64,000 nt of DNA from Sphingobacterium nematocida (GCF_900168125.1 NZ_FUZF01000001.1:124001-188000); one strand, 5' to 3'. Shown: positions 23,956 through 34,505, counted from the stretch's first letter. Translations and numbers: made by a program. The notes: generated by a model not told the origin, from the letters alone.

Positions 23956-23985
23956 AAAATCTATAAGCACACTAACTATAAACAA

Positions 23986-24025
23986 ATCCGTAGTAGGCCG
24001 ATCTTAATATCGACCTACTACGGAT
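23986..24025. terminator. Long hairpin after the LVIVD lipoprotein gene
   Basis: CCGTAGTAGG (23988-23997) pairs with CCTACTACGG (24014-24023), and inside it CGAT pairs with ATCG. No T run follows, but the long stem 30 bases after the stop suits termination or transcript-end protection. Confidence 0.6.
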
Positions 24026-24038
24026 ATCAATTTCTGCC

Positions 24039-24185
24039 GATCTATTTTAGGACAAGATCTTTTAGAAGAAGGTGGCGGAATCAGCCCTGGTTTTATATTA
24101 TATGATGCAGTTGAAAACTCTTTTTATGGCTACAAGGGTAAAAGCGGTAAGGAAGCAGACCAAGACCCTTAAAAAACCATCGTAA
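24039..24185 (+). pseudogene. Remnant of a YkvA/DUF1232 family gene
   Basis: One frame reads DLF-stop-DKIF-stop-KKVAESALVLYYMMQL, followed by KTLFMATRVKAV. This matches the middle of DUF1232 proteins (VVESALLLYYLL..TPMGTKA) up to the point where the conserved GALGYFIxPxDxIPD motif should begin, which is absent. Two in-frame stops and the loss of the motif show decay. The assignment is tentative. Confidence 0.45.
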
Positions 24186-24841
24186 TAAGAAATCTACTAA
24201 CTTCAAAATCTGTTTCAAGGATGAGCTCTTCTAGCTATCAATATATTGACCATAAGAATCAAGGCTGGAGACTGGTTGAAGATATGTAGGCAGGAATTGA
24301 AGCGCACAAAAGTCGAGCAAAATTCAAACGTGTGGCCATGCTTCACTACTTGCATTGTATTGATAAAAAAATACAAGCAGCTATCATATAGCCTAATTAT
24401 AGATAAGCGATGGTTCTACATTTGTCTTGAAGAAAAACTGAAAATCTATCTAAACTCTTGTTGTAGTTCGAGCTTGAAAAATTTGTTCGTGGTATTCTTT
24501 GGATAGACTAGGTTCAACAGACCTCGCAATTTAGGCGCTGAATTCATTGTTTAAGGTTTAGTAGATGATGAATATGGGGCATGCAACTATTGATCGGGTG
24601 CTATTGGCCGGAAGATTTGCTGAACAATAGGTGATGAAGCATTGTTTATTTTTAAAGTAAATTGTAAATTAGCTAACTAAAAGTCATCAGTTATTATTAT
24701 TTCAACTTTTGACTACTTCAGTGACCGATTTACCACGCCTTAGAAGTAAAGCGATAATATATTATAAAATCTATAAACCGTTATCCGTTTCTAAGGTTAT
24801 GAGAGAATGCATATCTGAATCTAAATTTCATTTTTAAGATT
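24186..24841. other. AT-rich gap without a supported gene
   Basis: An open frame at 24246-24506 has no coding character. A stop-interrupted frame from 24246 reads GWRLVEDM-stop-AGIEAHKSRAKFKRVAMLHYLHCIDKK and may be a scrap of a lost gene I cannot name. The promoter for the sigma factor gene at 24842 should lie in its last 100 bases, but no clear TAnnTTTG was found. Confidence 0.4.
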
Positions 24842-25444
24842 ATGTTAGAAAATAAATTAGGCTGCAACGAGAAGATGCTAATTAAAAAAATGCAAAATGG
24901 TGACCCATTGGCGTTTGAAAAGCTATACTTTAAATATTCGTCATATATTACCTCACATTTACTTTTCCTTTTAAAATCATCTGAATGGGCCCAAGAAGTG
25001 CTACAAGACACATTTATGACTGTATGGGAGCAACGCTGCAACATCGATATTGAAAAGTCCTTTAAGTCATATCTTCTTAAGATAGCTACAAATAAAACCT
25101 ATAAACTTTTTAGAAAAGCAGCATACGATCATGCATATCGGACCCAAATGCTGGATCTACTGGAAAAAGGGCACTCGCCTATCGAATCCTATATTTATAC
25201 GAAGGAAAATGAACTTTTAGTTCAGAATTTATTAAATAAAATGCCCGATCGGCAGCGAGAAGTATTTATTCTGTTTAAACTAGAAGGCTATTCTTACAAA
25301 GAAATCAGCAAACGAATTGGTATATCCCAAAGCACAGTCAATACGCACATAAATCGATCAAATCAATTTATAAAAAGCCAACTTCTCGCTAATTCTGAAT
25401 ATTTTCCGCTCATCCTATTTTTCTTCTTCCATCTTCCGAATTAA
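24842..25444 (+). CDS. ECF-type RNA polymerase sigma factor
   Basis: The 200-residue protein has sigma region 2 at residues 20-85 (FEKLYFKYSSYITSHLLFLL, then WAQEVLQDTFMTVWEQR, then YLLKIATNKTYKLFRK) and region 4 at about 130-185 (MPDRQREVFILFKLEGYSYKEISKRIGISQSTVNTHI). A hydrophobic end (YFPLILFFFFHLP) is common in this Bacteroidota group. It is followed by the FecR-like anti-sigma factor and a SusC with an STN domain, so it is expected to transcribe the fucosidase locus upon surface signalling. Confidence 0.92.
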   Translation: MLENKLGCNEKMLIKKMQNGDPLAFEKLYFKYSSYITSHLLFLLKSSEWAQEVLQDTFMTVWEQRCNIDIEKSFKSYLLKIATNKTYKLFRKAAYDHAYRTQMLDLLEKGHSPIESYIYTKENELLVQNLLNKMPDRQREVFILFKLEGYSYKEISKRIGISQSTVNTHINRSNQFIKSQLLANSEYFPLILFFFFHLPN

Positions 25445-25557
25445 AATTAAACATCTATAAAACAGCATTATACAAATAATTTATTTTTTTTGTCATTAAT
25501 TTCCTCTCGTTATGGATAGTAATGTAAACCGAAAAAAATAAGCTAATATACATCGCT

Positions 25558-26703
25558 GTGAATAGACAAAACCAAGATATAGATAAATTATTCAAAAAGT
25601 ATCTAAAAGGCACTTGTAAAGCCTCTGAACTTGATGAATTGTTGGATCATTTTAAAATAAGTGACAAGCGACAATTGTCCATTTATATCAGAAATCAACT
25701 TGAATCTACTGTTTCAGCGCAAATAGATCAGAATAAAGTCAGTTCTATAACCGCATCTGCCCATATCAATCTGATGCGTGAAATAAAAACAAACCAAGTA
25801 TACCGACCTGTAAAATTATGGCGATGGGTTGCTGTTGCTGTCATGGCTTTATTTGCTATCGGCACTACTATTTACAAATATAACTTATCACTAAACGAAG
25901 ATATTGTCCTTACTTCCCAATTTGGCAATGATGTATTACCTGGCGGAAACCGTGCACACATTACTTTTTCAAACGGTGAAAAGCTAAATCTGGATACGAC
26001 GCAAACCGGATTAATTTATAAAAACGGAAAATATTCGTACGCAAATGGCGAGGAACTAAAAGTTTCAAGAGCAGACTACGCAACGGTAAGTACACCTGCA
26101 GGAGGAATGTATCAGCTTACCCTACCTGACGGTTCGAAGGCTTGGTTAAATAGCCTATCTTCTATCAAGTACCCTAGTATTTTTGCCGCGGACAAAAGAT
26201 CCATAGAGGTATCTGGTGAGGTATACCTAGAAATTGCGGCAGATAAAAGCAAACCATTTGTGGTACATACAAGAAAACAGCGAATTGAGGTCTTAGGTAC
26301 TGCCTTTAACATTCGAGAGTATGAGCGGCGAACTGTTACGACATTAACGCATGGGAAAATCAAACTAGCAGACGTCGATAATCAACACAGCCTAGTACTT
26401 ACTACAGGGGAACAAGCTATTTTATCGGGCGGTGAAGTATCAAAAACAACCGTTGAGGCTTCTGATTATGCAGCATGGAAAGATGGCATCATTTTACAAC
26501 GAAACGCCAGCTTAGTTGAAACCTGTATAGAACTCGAGCGCTGGTATGATGTAAAGTTCAAATTTGCTGCCAACTATAATAATTACGGAAGGGCATTTCA
26601 CAGTATAAACAGGAATGAAATGCTTTCATCGGTCCTGCTAGCTCTTAAGCATACGTACAAGGTTAATTTTGAAATAAAAGGAAAGGAGGTTTTAGTCAAG
26701 TAA
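25558..26703 (+). CDS. FecR-like anti-sigma factor (GTG start)
   Basis: The 381-residue inner-membrane protein has a cytoplasmic sigma-binding part (residues 1-80), one membrane helix at about 85-105 (WVAVAVMALFAIGTTIYKY), and a periplasmic FecR domain (TPAGGMYQLTLPDGSKAWLNSLSSIKYP, then EVYLEIAADKSKPFVVHTRKQRIEVLGTAFNIREY). A C-terminal DUF4974-like domain follows (LERWYDVKFKF). The start is GTG at 25558. It holds the sigma factor until SusC relays a signal. Confidence 0.92.
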   Translation: MNRQNQDIDKLFKKYLKGTCKASELDELLDHFKISDKRQLSIYIRNQLESTVSAQIDQNKVSSITASAHINLMREIKTNQVYRPVKLWRWVAVAVMALFAIGTTIYKYNLSLNEDIVLTSQFGNDVLPGGNRAHITFSNGEKLNLDTTQTGLIYKNGKYSYANGEELKVSRADYATVSTPAGGMYQLTLPDGSKAWLNSLSSIKYPSIFAADKRSIEVSGEVYLEIAADKSKPFVVHTRKQRIEVLGTAFNIREYERRTVTTLTHGKIKLADVDNQHSLVLTTGEQAILSGGEVSKTTVEASDYAAWKDGIILQRNASLVETCIELERWYDVKFKFAANYNNYGRAFHSINRNEMLSSVLLALKHTYKVNFEIKGKEVLVK

Positions 26704-26741
26704 ATACAAGTATTACAAGCCGACTGTACTAGATAAAAAAA

Positions 26742-26771
26742 GCCGCACTATGCTAGCAACATAGTCACGGC
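26742..26771 (+). terminator. Hairpin between FecR and SusC genes
   Basis: GCCG and ACTATG arms (26742-26752) pair with CATAGT and CGGC (26760-26771) with a small bulge. It follows the A-rich run after FecR and may attenuate read-through into SusC. Confidence 0.45.
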
Positions 26772-26833
26772 AGTGGTCAGTTGATAAATAAATGTTTCTC
26801 ACACATTATTAATAACTAACGATAACAAAAATA

Positions 26834-29800
26834 ATGATTACAACCATAAATACCAATGGTGTGCTCACTTATTGGAACAAAGTTCCGAAGAGACACCTAA
26901 AAATAGCAAAGAAAAATCTTGTTATTATGAATCTATTAACATTATATCTACTTGGGTTTTGTTTATGTAGCTTTGGCAGCGTGAGCGCGCAGAAAGTAAG
27001 TCTTAACATGCATAAGGCAACTTTCCAAGATGTTGCGCTTGCCGTACAGAAACAAACAGGATTTTCATTTTCAATAAGTAACCGTTATCTGAGCATGGCT
27101 AAACCTATTAGCATTCGTATGGAAAAAGCTGATATGGATAAAGTCCTCATCGAATTGTTCAAAAACCAGCCTTTCACTTATTTGATCAGCGGAAAAATCA
27201 TATCCATTGTAGATCAGCCAAAAGGTGTCCTTAGGAATACCGACAAAGAGACGGAGATACAACAAGAGCGTATTCAGGGGAGAGTGACAGACAACGAAGG
27301 AAAGCCTTTATCGGGTGTAACGGTAGCAATGAGAGGAACAGACAACGCAACCAGCACCAATAATAACGGCGAATATTCGATTAATAGGACTCCAGGATCT
27401 GCAGTAATAGTCTTTTCGATCATCGGATTTACGACAAAAGAAGTTACAATAGGCAGGCTATCACGAATAAATGCCACGCTTGATGCTGATGTAAGTGATC
27501 TTGACGAAGTAGTTGTAGTAGGATATGGTACGACCAAAAAAGCAAACCTTACGGGTGCAGTATCTACGGTAACTTCAGAAACAATTGAAGGACGCTCGCT
27601 GACCAATTTGGGACAGGGCTTGCAGGGGGCTATTCCGAATCTTAATATAAACACGGGCGACGGTCGTCCGGGATCTGCCTCATCATTCAATATCCGTGGC
27701 TACAACTCACTTAATGGAGGAGCTCCTTTGGTGTTGGTAGACGGTGTACAGATAGATCCAAACCAAATTAACCCAGACGATGTAGCCAGTGTAACTGTTT
27801 TGAAGGATGCTTCCTCAGCTGCGATATACGGCGGAAGAGCAGCATATGGTGTTATCTTAATCACCACGAAGAGCGGAAAGTTTGATGCTCCCACGCAGGT
27901 TTCTTATTCGTTTAACCAGTCCTTCGCAAGACCTACAGTTCTACCCGAATTGGTCAATTCGCTAGACTACGTCACGATGTATCGTGAAGCAGATCAGACG
28001 GGCAGATTAACGGGCGGCCCTACAGGGTCCGATGTATTCACCGACCTGGATGTAGAAAAAATAAAAAACTACATGAATAATCCTACTCTGGAAAATGCCG
28101 TATACATCGATCCAAACGATCCATCTCGATATAAATATGTTGGAAATACGAATTGGATCAAGGAAATGTTTCCCGACTGGAGACCGATGAGTCAACATGA
28201 CCTTTCACTATCCGGAGGTAGTAGTAAAATATCCTATTATTCGTCACTGGGTGCTTTTACACAAAAAGGTCTCTTTAAAGCAGCAAACCAGAAGTTCGAA
28301 CGATACAATGCCAATGTAGGTGTAAATGTAAAAACTACGGATTGGCTCGAAATATCGGGTAAAATGCGTTTTAACAGAAAGGAAGACGACAAACCAGGTG
28401 CAACCTCTAGGTTTGAAATTCTGGGTGACCGTGTTTCTGACGACTTACGTCCTATCATGCCTGTTTATCATCCTGACGGACACTATTCGGGTCAGGGGAG
28501 TTTTACGAATCCATTTGCCCTTATCGAATATAACGGCAGAAACGGATTCAAATCTGACGACATCTGGCTGACAGGCGGATTTACCTTAAAACCGATAAAA
28601 AACTTCAAGGTAGTCGGTGATTTAACCTGGAACTCGTATCACTTCAATAGAAAGTCAAATACCAAATCTTTTTATGAATATGGTGCAGTCCCTGTGGGGG
28701 GAGATATCACAGATCCTACACAAGCAACACGTTTAGGGCTTTACCCACATAATAATCCGGCCTATGTGCAAGAACAAAATTCGCATGATACCTATTCGGC
28801 CATCAACGTGTACGCACAATACGAGAACACCTTTGGTAAACATTATCTGAAAGTAATGGGCGGTTATAATCAAGAATATAAAAAGAATGAGTCTTTTAAC
28901 CTGCAAGTTAAAAATTTATTAAATCAGGAATATCCATTTATCAACCTAAACAACGATGAAAAGCCGATCGTCGGATCCCGTATTCGTGATTGGGCCCTTA
29001 TCGGACAATTTTTCCGTATAAACTATACATTTGATAACAAGTACCTAGTGGAAATTAATGGACGCTATGACGGTTCATCACGCTTCGCTGCCAGCGATAG
29101 GTATGTTTTTAGCCCATCTGTATCTGCTGGATGGCGATTATCAGAGGAGTCTTTTATGACATTTGTCAAACCATTATTCGACGACATCAAGATTCGAGGC
29201 TCCTATGGAAAATTGCCCAATCAATTGTTTAACGAAAATGATCAAGATAGCTATTATCCCTATATCGCTACGATGCCATATGGAACATCAGGATATATCT
29301 TTGGCGCCTCGCAGCAAAATTATATTACAGCACCTGGACTTGTCAGCTCTAATTTCTCCTGGGAAAAAGTATCTACCAGAAACTTTGGCGTAGATTTCAC
29401 CTTCCTTAATCGTCGACTTACAGGTGCGTTTGATGTGTACCGTCGTGATACCAAAGACATGATTGTGCGTGGGGCAGCACTTCCCGCAATATTGGGTACA
29501 GGGGCCCCCAACCGTAATGCAGCCGACCTAAAAACCAATGGATGGGAGCTAGAATTGGGTTGGAAAGATCAACTAGTGAACGGACTTCGCTACTTTGTAA
29601 ATTTCAATATGAGCGACAATAGAGCTGAAATCACTAAATACGATCTCAACCCTACCGGAAGCCTCAGTGATCATTATGTTGGAAAGAAGATTGGAGAGAT
29701 ATGGGGATATACTTCAAATGGATTATATGCTACAGATACCGAGGCCGCTTTAACCGACAAGAGCCGTATCTGGGGCGGAAAATGGCTGGCTGGAGATGTA

Positions 29801-30361
29801 CGCTATGTAGATACAAATAACGATGGTGCTATCAACAACGGACTAAACACCTTAGATAGTCCTGGCGACCTGAGTATAATAGGAAATAATGAGTCAAGGT
29901 ATAACTATGGACTTCGCTTTGGTGGTGAGTACAAAAACTTTGACCTGACTGTTTTTTTGCAGGGAGTTGCCAAACGAGATCTAATGCTGGGGGGCACCTA
30001 TTTTTGGGGCTTTACCAATGAGTGGGCTGTTCCGACCACAGCGTCACTTGATTATTGGAAAGAAGATAATCCAGATGCTTATTTTCCGAGACAACGCTTT
30101 GAAGGTGGCGGTAATTTCCAGACGCAGACACAGTATTTACAAGATGCTTCCTATCTACGGGTCAAACAGCTTACTTTAGGCTATACATTGCCAATTAGCC
30201 TTCTAGAACGAGCTAAACTTTCAAAAGTACGCTTTTATCTTACTTCGGAGAATCCATTCGTATGGACTAACATATTTGAAAGCTACGATCCTGAAAAATC
30301 CGATCGTACAGCGTATCCAATTCAAAAAACATTTGCCTTTGGTCTACAACTTAAATTTTAA
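26834..30361 (+). CDS. SusC/RagA-like TonB-dependent transporter with STN domain
   Basis: The 1175-residue protein has a signal peptide near residues 30-52 (MNLLTLYLLGFCLCSFGSVSAQ) behind a charged leader. An STN signalling domain follows (ATFQDVALAVQKQTGFSFSIS, then MDKVLIELFKNQPFTYLI), then a CarboxypepD-regulatory domain (GRVTDNEGKPLSGVTVAMRGT), a plug (LVDGVQIDPNQINPDDVASVTVLKD) and a barrel. The STN domain contacts the FecR protein of the same locus. With the SusD and GH29 genes it forms a glycan uptake pathway, probably for fucosylated material. Confidence 0.94.
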   Translation: MITTINTNGVLTYWNKVPKRHLKIAKKNLVIMNLLTLYLLGFCLCSFGSVSAQKVSLNMHKATFQDVALAVQKQTGFSFSISNRYLSMAKPISIRMEKADMDKVLIELFKNQPFTYLISGKIISIVDQPKGVLRNTDKETEIQQERIQGRVTDNEGKPLSGVTVAMRGTDNATSTNNNGEYSINRTPGSAVIVFSIIGFTTKEVTIGRLSRINATLDADVSDLDEVVVVGYGTTKKANLTGAVSTVTSETIEGRSLTNLGQGLQGAIPNLNINTGDGRPGSASSFNIRGYNSLNGGAPLVLVDGVQIDPNQINPDDVASVTVLKDASSAAIYGGRAAYGVILITTKSGKFDAPTQVSYSFNQSFARPTVLPELVNSLDYVTMYREADQTGRLTGGPTGSDVFTDLDVEKIKNYMNNPTLENAVYIDPNDPSRYKYVGNTNWIKEMFPDWRPMSQHDLSLSGGSSKISYYSSLGAFTQKGLFKAANQKFERYNANVGVNVKTTDWLEISGKMRFNRKEDDKPGATSRFEILGDRVSDDLRPIMPVYHPDGHYSGQGSFTNPFALIEYNGRNGFKSDDIWLTGGFTLKPIKNFKVVGDLTWNSYHFNRKSNTKSFYEYGAVPVGGDITDPTQATRLGLYPHNNPAYVQEQNSHDTYSAINVYAQYENTFGKHYLKVMGGYNQEYKKNESFNLQVKNLLNQEYPFINLNNDEKPIVGSRIRDWALIGQFFRINYTFDNKYLVEINGRYDGSSRFAASDRYVFSPSVSAGWRLSEESFMTFVKPLFDDIKIRGSYGKLPNQLFNENDQDSYYPYIATMPYGTSGYIFGASQQNYITAPGLVSSNFSWEKVSTRNFGVDFTFLNRRLTGAFDVYRRDTKDMIVRGAALPAILGTGAPNRNAADLKTNGWELELGWKDQLVNGLRYFVNFNMSDNRAEITKYDLNPTGSLSDHYVGKKIGEIWGYTSNGLYATDTEAALTDKSRIWGGKWLAGDVRYVDTNNDGAINNGLNTLDSPGDLSIIGNNESRYNYGLRFGGEYKNFDLTVFLQGVAKRDLMLGGTYFWGFTNEWAVPTTASLDYWKEDNPDAYFPRQRFEGGGNFQTQTQYLQDASYLRVKQLTLGYTLPISLLERAKLSKVRFYLTSENPFVWTNIFESYDPEKSDRTAYPIQKTFAFGLQLKF

Positions 30362-30365
30362 TCTC

Positions 30366-32057
30366 ATGAAGTTTCCTAAATTAACACTATATATAGCATT
30401 AGCTAGCGTCAGTTTTCAGGGATGCAAGAATGATAGTTTCCTTGATCGCTTTCCTCAGGATCAGTTTAGTGATCCGACTTATTTTCAATCTGAAAATGAT
30501 TTGAAACTCTATGCAAATAAATTTTATGACAACCTACCTGTTGCTGCGAGTTTTGACGCCGACAACAACTCGGATGTTATGGTGCCGCGAACGCAAAACA
30601 GCCTCTTAGGAGGTAGTGTAAGTGTACCTAGTGCTGGAGGGGGCTGGGCAGCTTCGGACTGGCTACTGATCAGGCAGACCAATTATTTTCTAACGAGATA
30701 CCAACGTGCAGCTATCTCTAATGCGGAGCGTTATGCAGCTGAAGTACGTTTCTTCAGAGCGTTATTTTACTGGCAAAAGGTGGCAAGATTTGGAGACGTC
30801 CCACTCCTACTTAAAGATCTAAATGAATCATCACAGGAGTTGTTTGGAGAACGGGTAGACCGCAGTATAGTAATGGATCAGGTACTGGAGGATTTACAAT
30901 TTTCCGTGACTAATCTTCCAGAAAAAGGTACTCAAGAAACAGGAAGGTTACATAAGGATGCGGCCCGAGCGCTGCTATCCCGAATCGGTCTATGGGAAGG
31001 CACCTATCGCAAATATCATGGTCTCACTAACCAGCAGGGTCCCTTGCAGCTTTCGCTGGAAGCCTCAGAGCAGCTCATGCAATCTGGTAAATACACGTTA
31101 TATTCTACCGGTAAACCATTAGAAGATTACTATAATTTGTTTATCCAACAGGATCTAAACGGAAATTCGGAAAATATCCTGCATCGTCCTTATATTAACG
31201 GTATCAATACCCAGGGGTATTCGAGAACAGCCACAGAAAATAACACCGGTGTCAGTAAATCTTTTGTGGAGCAGTACCTCTTTACAGACGGAAATCCAAT
31301 AGCGACAACATCGTACAGTTATAATGATGCGCATCCGGCTTCAGAAGGTAGTAATCGTGACCCACGCTATATCCAGACCATTGCAACACCAGATTTCATT
31401 TGGCGTAAAGGCGCCGGTGTAGCAGAGCCCCTCAAAACCGGTTTGCCAGCAATAGGAACATCACGTACCACTACAGGCTATTGGCTTATCAAAGGACGTT
31501 CTAGCGACTTAGCTCAATTTAACGCAAATCAATCTGATATTGATGCGTTTATATTTCGATTTGGCGAAGTACTCTTAAACTTCGCAGAAGCTAAATTCGA
31601 ACTACAGGGAACCCTCTCCCAACAAGATTTAGATAAAAGCATAAACTTATTGCGTGAACGTGTCGCTATGCCCCATCTGCTCAGCGGTGTAACCGCCGAT
31701 CCAAATGGACTTGATTACGGTTATCCTATTCCAGCATTGTTAAGAGAAATACGACGGGAACGCGAGATAGAGCTTATCGGTGAGGGATTACGATTTAACG
31801 ATATACTACGATGGAAGGCAGGTAAGCTTATTGAAGGATCTAAATCCATAAAAGGAATGAAGTTAACAAGTCAGCTACGAAACGAATATCAACAGAACGG
31901 AACGGATGTATCAGCCGTAATAACAGACGCGCAAAATTATATCGTAACTTATAACAATATCACCAACAACCGGACATGGGACGATAAGTACTATTTATAC
32001 CCGATCCCTGTGGACCAAATAAACCTTGCTAAATACATTCAAAATAAAGGATGGTAA
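30366..32057 (+). CDS. SusD/RagB-like outer-membrane lipoprotein
   Basis: The 563-residue lipoprotein (LASVSFQGC, Cys20) opens with KNDSFLDRFPQDQFSD and has the usual helical repeat region (YAAEVRFFRALFYWQKVARFGDVPLLL) and C-terminal signature (ALLREIRREREIELIGEGLRFNDILRWKAG, then YYLYPIPVDQINL). The frame is open upstream into SusC, but ATG 30366 gives the signal and lies 5 bases after the SusC stop. It binds the glycan and caps SusC. Confidence 0.93.
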   Translation: MKFPKLTLYIALASVSFQGCKNDSFLDRFPQDQFSDPTYFQSENDLKLYANKFYDNLPVAASFDADNNSDVMVPRTQNSLLGGSVSVPSAGGGWAASDWLLIRQTNYFLTRYQRAAISNAERYAAEVRFFRALFYWQKVARFGDVPLLLKDLNESSQELFGERVDRSIVMDQVLEDLQFSVTNLPEKGTQETGRLHKDAARALLSRIGLWEGTYRKYHGLTNQQGPLQLSLEASEQLMQSGKYTLYSTGKPLEDYYNLFIQQDLNGNSENILHRPYINGINTQGYSRTATENNTGVSKSFVEQYLFTDGNPIATTSYSYNDAHPASEGSNRDPRYIQTIATPDFIWRKGAGVAEPLKTGLPAIGTSRTTTGYWLIKGRSSDLAQFNANQSDIDAFIFRFGEVLLNFAEAKFELQGTLSQQDLDKSINLLRERVAMPHLLSGVTADPNGLDYGYPIPALLREIRREREIELIGEGLRFNDILRWKAGKLIEGSKSIKGMKLTSQLRNEYQQNGTDVSAVITDAQNYIVTYNNITNNRTWDDKYYLYPIPVDQINLAKYIQNKGW

Positions 32058-32059
32058 CA

Positions 32060-33943
32060 ATGAAGAAAAGATATTTATATTTACTCAACTTTTTATTTCC
32101 GACATTATTGATTGGACAATCGGCACCGGCGCCCTATGGTGTATTGCCTTCAGAAAGGCAGTTGCGCTGGCACGAAATGGAGCTGTATACCTTGATTCAT
32201 TTCACTCCTACCACATTTCAGAACAAAGAGTGGGGATATGGAGATGCAGATCCACAAATTTTTAATCCGCGTAGATTCGACGCCGATCAGATAGCCAAAG
32301 CAGCCGCTGCCGGAGGCTTTAAAGGCTTGATATCCGTCGCCAAACACCACGATGGCTTTTGTCTTTGGCCTACCGCAACAACAAGCTACAGTATCGCCAG
32401 TTCACCCTGGAAAAATGGTAAAGGAGATATGGTACGCGACTTTAAGGACGCAACTCTTGCCCATGGAATGCAATTTGGCATATATCTTTCAGCCTGGGAT
32501 AGAAACGATACTCGTTACGGCACCCCGGCATATGCAGATGCATACCGCGAGCAGCTTACCGAATTGATGACAGGTTATGGAGATCTATTTACCTCTTGGC
32601 ACGATGGTGCTAACGGAGGTGATGGATATTATGGCGGCAAAAAAGAGAAAAGAACGATCGATCGTAGCACGTACTATGCGTGGGAAGAAAAAACTTGGCC
32701 TATTATAAGACGCTACCAACCTTTAGCAAATATATTTTCTGATGTAGGCCCTGATATGCGCTGGGTGGGAAATGAGCATGGTTTTGCTGCAGAGACCAGT
32801 TGGGCTACCTTTACGCCAGAAGGAATTGATGGACGCCCGCCTGTACCTGGAGATTCAAACTACAAGCTATCTCCCGAAGGTACACGCCATGGCGATTACT
32901 GGATACCTGCCGAATGCGATGTACCACAGCGACCAGGTTGGTTTTACCATCCCGAACAGGATGAAAAAGTAAAAACACCAGATCAACTTTTTGAGATCTA
33001 CCTAAAATCCGTAGGCAGAGGTGCCAATATGAATTTAGGACTAGCCCCAACTCCTGACGGTTACCTGCATGAAAATGATGTTAAATCGCTAACCTATTTT
33101 GGCCGCAAGCTAGCAAAGACCTTTGAGGCAAATCTAGCTAAGGATGCAAGCATTACAGCGAATAACATACGAGCAAATGCTGAACAGTATGGTACGCACA
33201 ATCTATTGGATGATGATCGCTATTCGTATTACGCCACGGACGATGCTGTCGTAAATCCTATATTGGAAATCAACTTACGCACGCCCAAAGAATTTGATAT
33301 TATTCGCCTAAGGGAAAACATCAAATTGGGACAACGCTTAGATAGCGTCGCCATAGAAGTCTTCGAAAATGAAAAATGGGCTCCATTGGCCAAGGCGACC
33401 AGCATTGGATCTACCCGTCTTATCAAGTTTAAAAAGCCCATACGCGCGACAAAACTCCGTGTATATTTGTATGCACCAGTTGCACCGGCTTTAAGTGATT
33501 TTGGATTATTCAAAGAGTACAAAGAGGATTTCAAATTTGATTATTCCGCTCCAAGCAAGGTTAAGCTTCCATCATCCAGTTTTAAACTACGGAATAAAAA
33601 ATGGAATATGGCGGTAGATAATAACGTCCAAACCTTTGCCCAAGTAAACGATAAAAAGGAAGAAATTGTCTTTGCACTGAATAATGCTATATCGGCAATT
33701 GGCTATCTTCCTAGGCAAGACGGTAAAAAAGAAGGAATGATTACCAAATTTTCTTTACTCATAAGCGATAATGGTAAAACTTGGAAACCTTATCGAGAAG
33801 GAGAATTTTCAAACATTCAATCCAACCCTATCGAACAGATTATTTATTTTGGTGCACCGTTGAAAACAAAATACATCAAATTTATTGCGAAAGAAGCCAT
33901 AAGCGATGTCTTAACAGCGTCAGAGATTATTTTATACCGTTAA
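32060..33943 (+). CDS. GH29 alpha-L-fucosidase with C-terminal discoidin-like domain
   Basis: The secreted enzyme, about 627 residues, begins MKKRYLYLLNFLFPTLLIGQ. The GH29 barrel shows HEMELYTLIHFTPTTFQNKEWG, AKHHDGFCLWPT, FGIYLSAWDRN and TSWHDGANGGDGYYGG, whose Asp is the likely catalytic nucleophile. The DGANGGDGYYGG wording points to subfamily B, which favours alpha-1,3/1,4-linked fucose. A C-terminal galactose-binding-like region (residues about 370-480 and onward) follows. The start at ATG 32060 is chosen over ATG 32051, which would overlap the SusD stop. It releases fucose, probably from glycoprotein or milk-type glycans. Confidence 0.9.
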   Translation: MKKRYLYLLNFLFPTLLIGQSAPAPYGVLPSERQLRWHEMELYTLIHFTPTTFQNKEWGYGDADPQIFNPRRFDADQIAKAAAAGGFKGLISVAKHHDGFCLWPTATTSYSIASSPWKNGKGDMVRDFKDATLAHGMQFGIYLSAWDRNDTRYGTPAYADAYREQLTELMTGYGDLFTSWHDGANGGDGYYGGKKEKRTIDRSTYYAWEEKTWPIIRRYQPLANIFSDVGPDMRWVGNEHGFAAETSWATFTPEGIDGRPPVPGDSNYKLSPEGTRHGDYWIPAECDVPQRPGWFYHPEQDEKVKTPDQLFEIYLKSVGRGANMNLGLAPTPDGYLHENDVKSLTYFGRKLAKTFEANLAKDASITANNIRANAEQYGTHNLLDDDRYSYYATDDAVVNPILEINLRTPKEFDIIRLRENIKLGQRLDSVAIEVFENEKWAPLAKATSIGSTRLIKFKKPIRATKLRVYLYAPVAPALSDFGLFKEYKEDFKFDYSAPSKVKLPSSSFKLRNKKWNMAVDNNVQTFAQVNDKKEEIVFALNNAISAIGYLPRQDGKKEGMITKFSLLISDNGKTWKPYREGEFSNIQSNPIEQIIYFGAPLKTKYIKFIAKEAISDVLTASEIILYR

Positions 33944-33965
33944 AACCCAGAACGGGACAGTTAAA

Positions 33966-33995
33966 AGCCGCTTGGTCATTTAGGACCAAGCGGCT
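33966..33995 (+). terminator. Terminator of the fucosidase operon
   Basis: AGCCGCTTGGTC pairs perfectly with GACCAAGCGGCT over a 6-base loop, 22 bases after the fucosidase stop. Confidence 0.8.
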
Positions 33996-34505
33996 ATCAT
34001 AACCTGACTATTAGCTATAGTACTTCATCTGTTTCTTTCCTCGGACTCAAGATGAGCTGTGATATCCTGTTCTAAACAAATCAGATCCACATCCGATGCT
34101 TGATACGCCAATGCTTCTAGCATCTATCCGGAGCGCAGTTAGTAAGTCTTAAGTTCGAACTGAACATTCGAATCAGTGCAGTATTTGGTTCGATATATGG
34201 ATTTAGCAAGGTGATGGTAAGTTTTCGCATGGGCTGTACCAATCTGCGAACTTTTTTTCCAAACAAAATTGTGAACTTGTAATTCTACAAGTAATCTGAG
34301 AAGCGTAGATAAATGACCCGCAGCTTCGTCCTGTTCCAATAGTTGCATTCTAGCGTATAACTATGTTTATAATTGATCTGATAATGTAAAATTATGATAA
34401 TAAATTGGAAATTTGTATACCCAAAAATGGTTATTTTTTTTTTGCAAAAAAATAACATGGAAGCGGGTAGCTGCAAATTCATTTTATCTGAGGACGCATT
34501 TTATA
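33996..34505. other. AT-rich gap, no gene supported
   Basis: I see no credible gene or remnant in these 510 bases. Short minus-strand frames here have no coding character. A run of T followed by A-rich sequence lies near 34430-34450. Confidence 0.5.

Noticed and set aside
24246..24506. Plus-strand 86-residue frame
   Set aside because: No family pattern; it overlaps a stop-ridden remnant in another frame.
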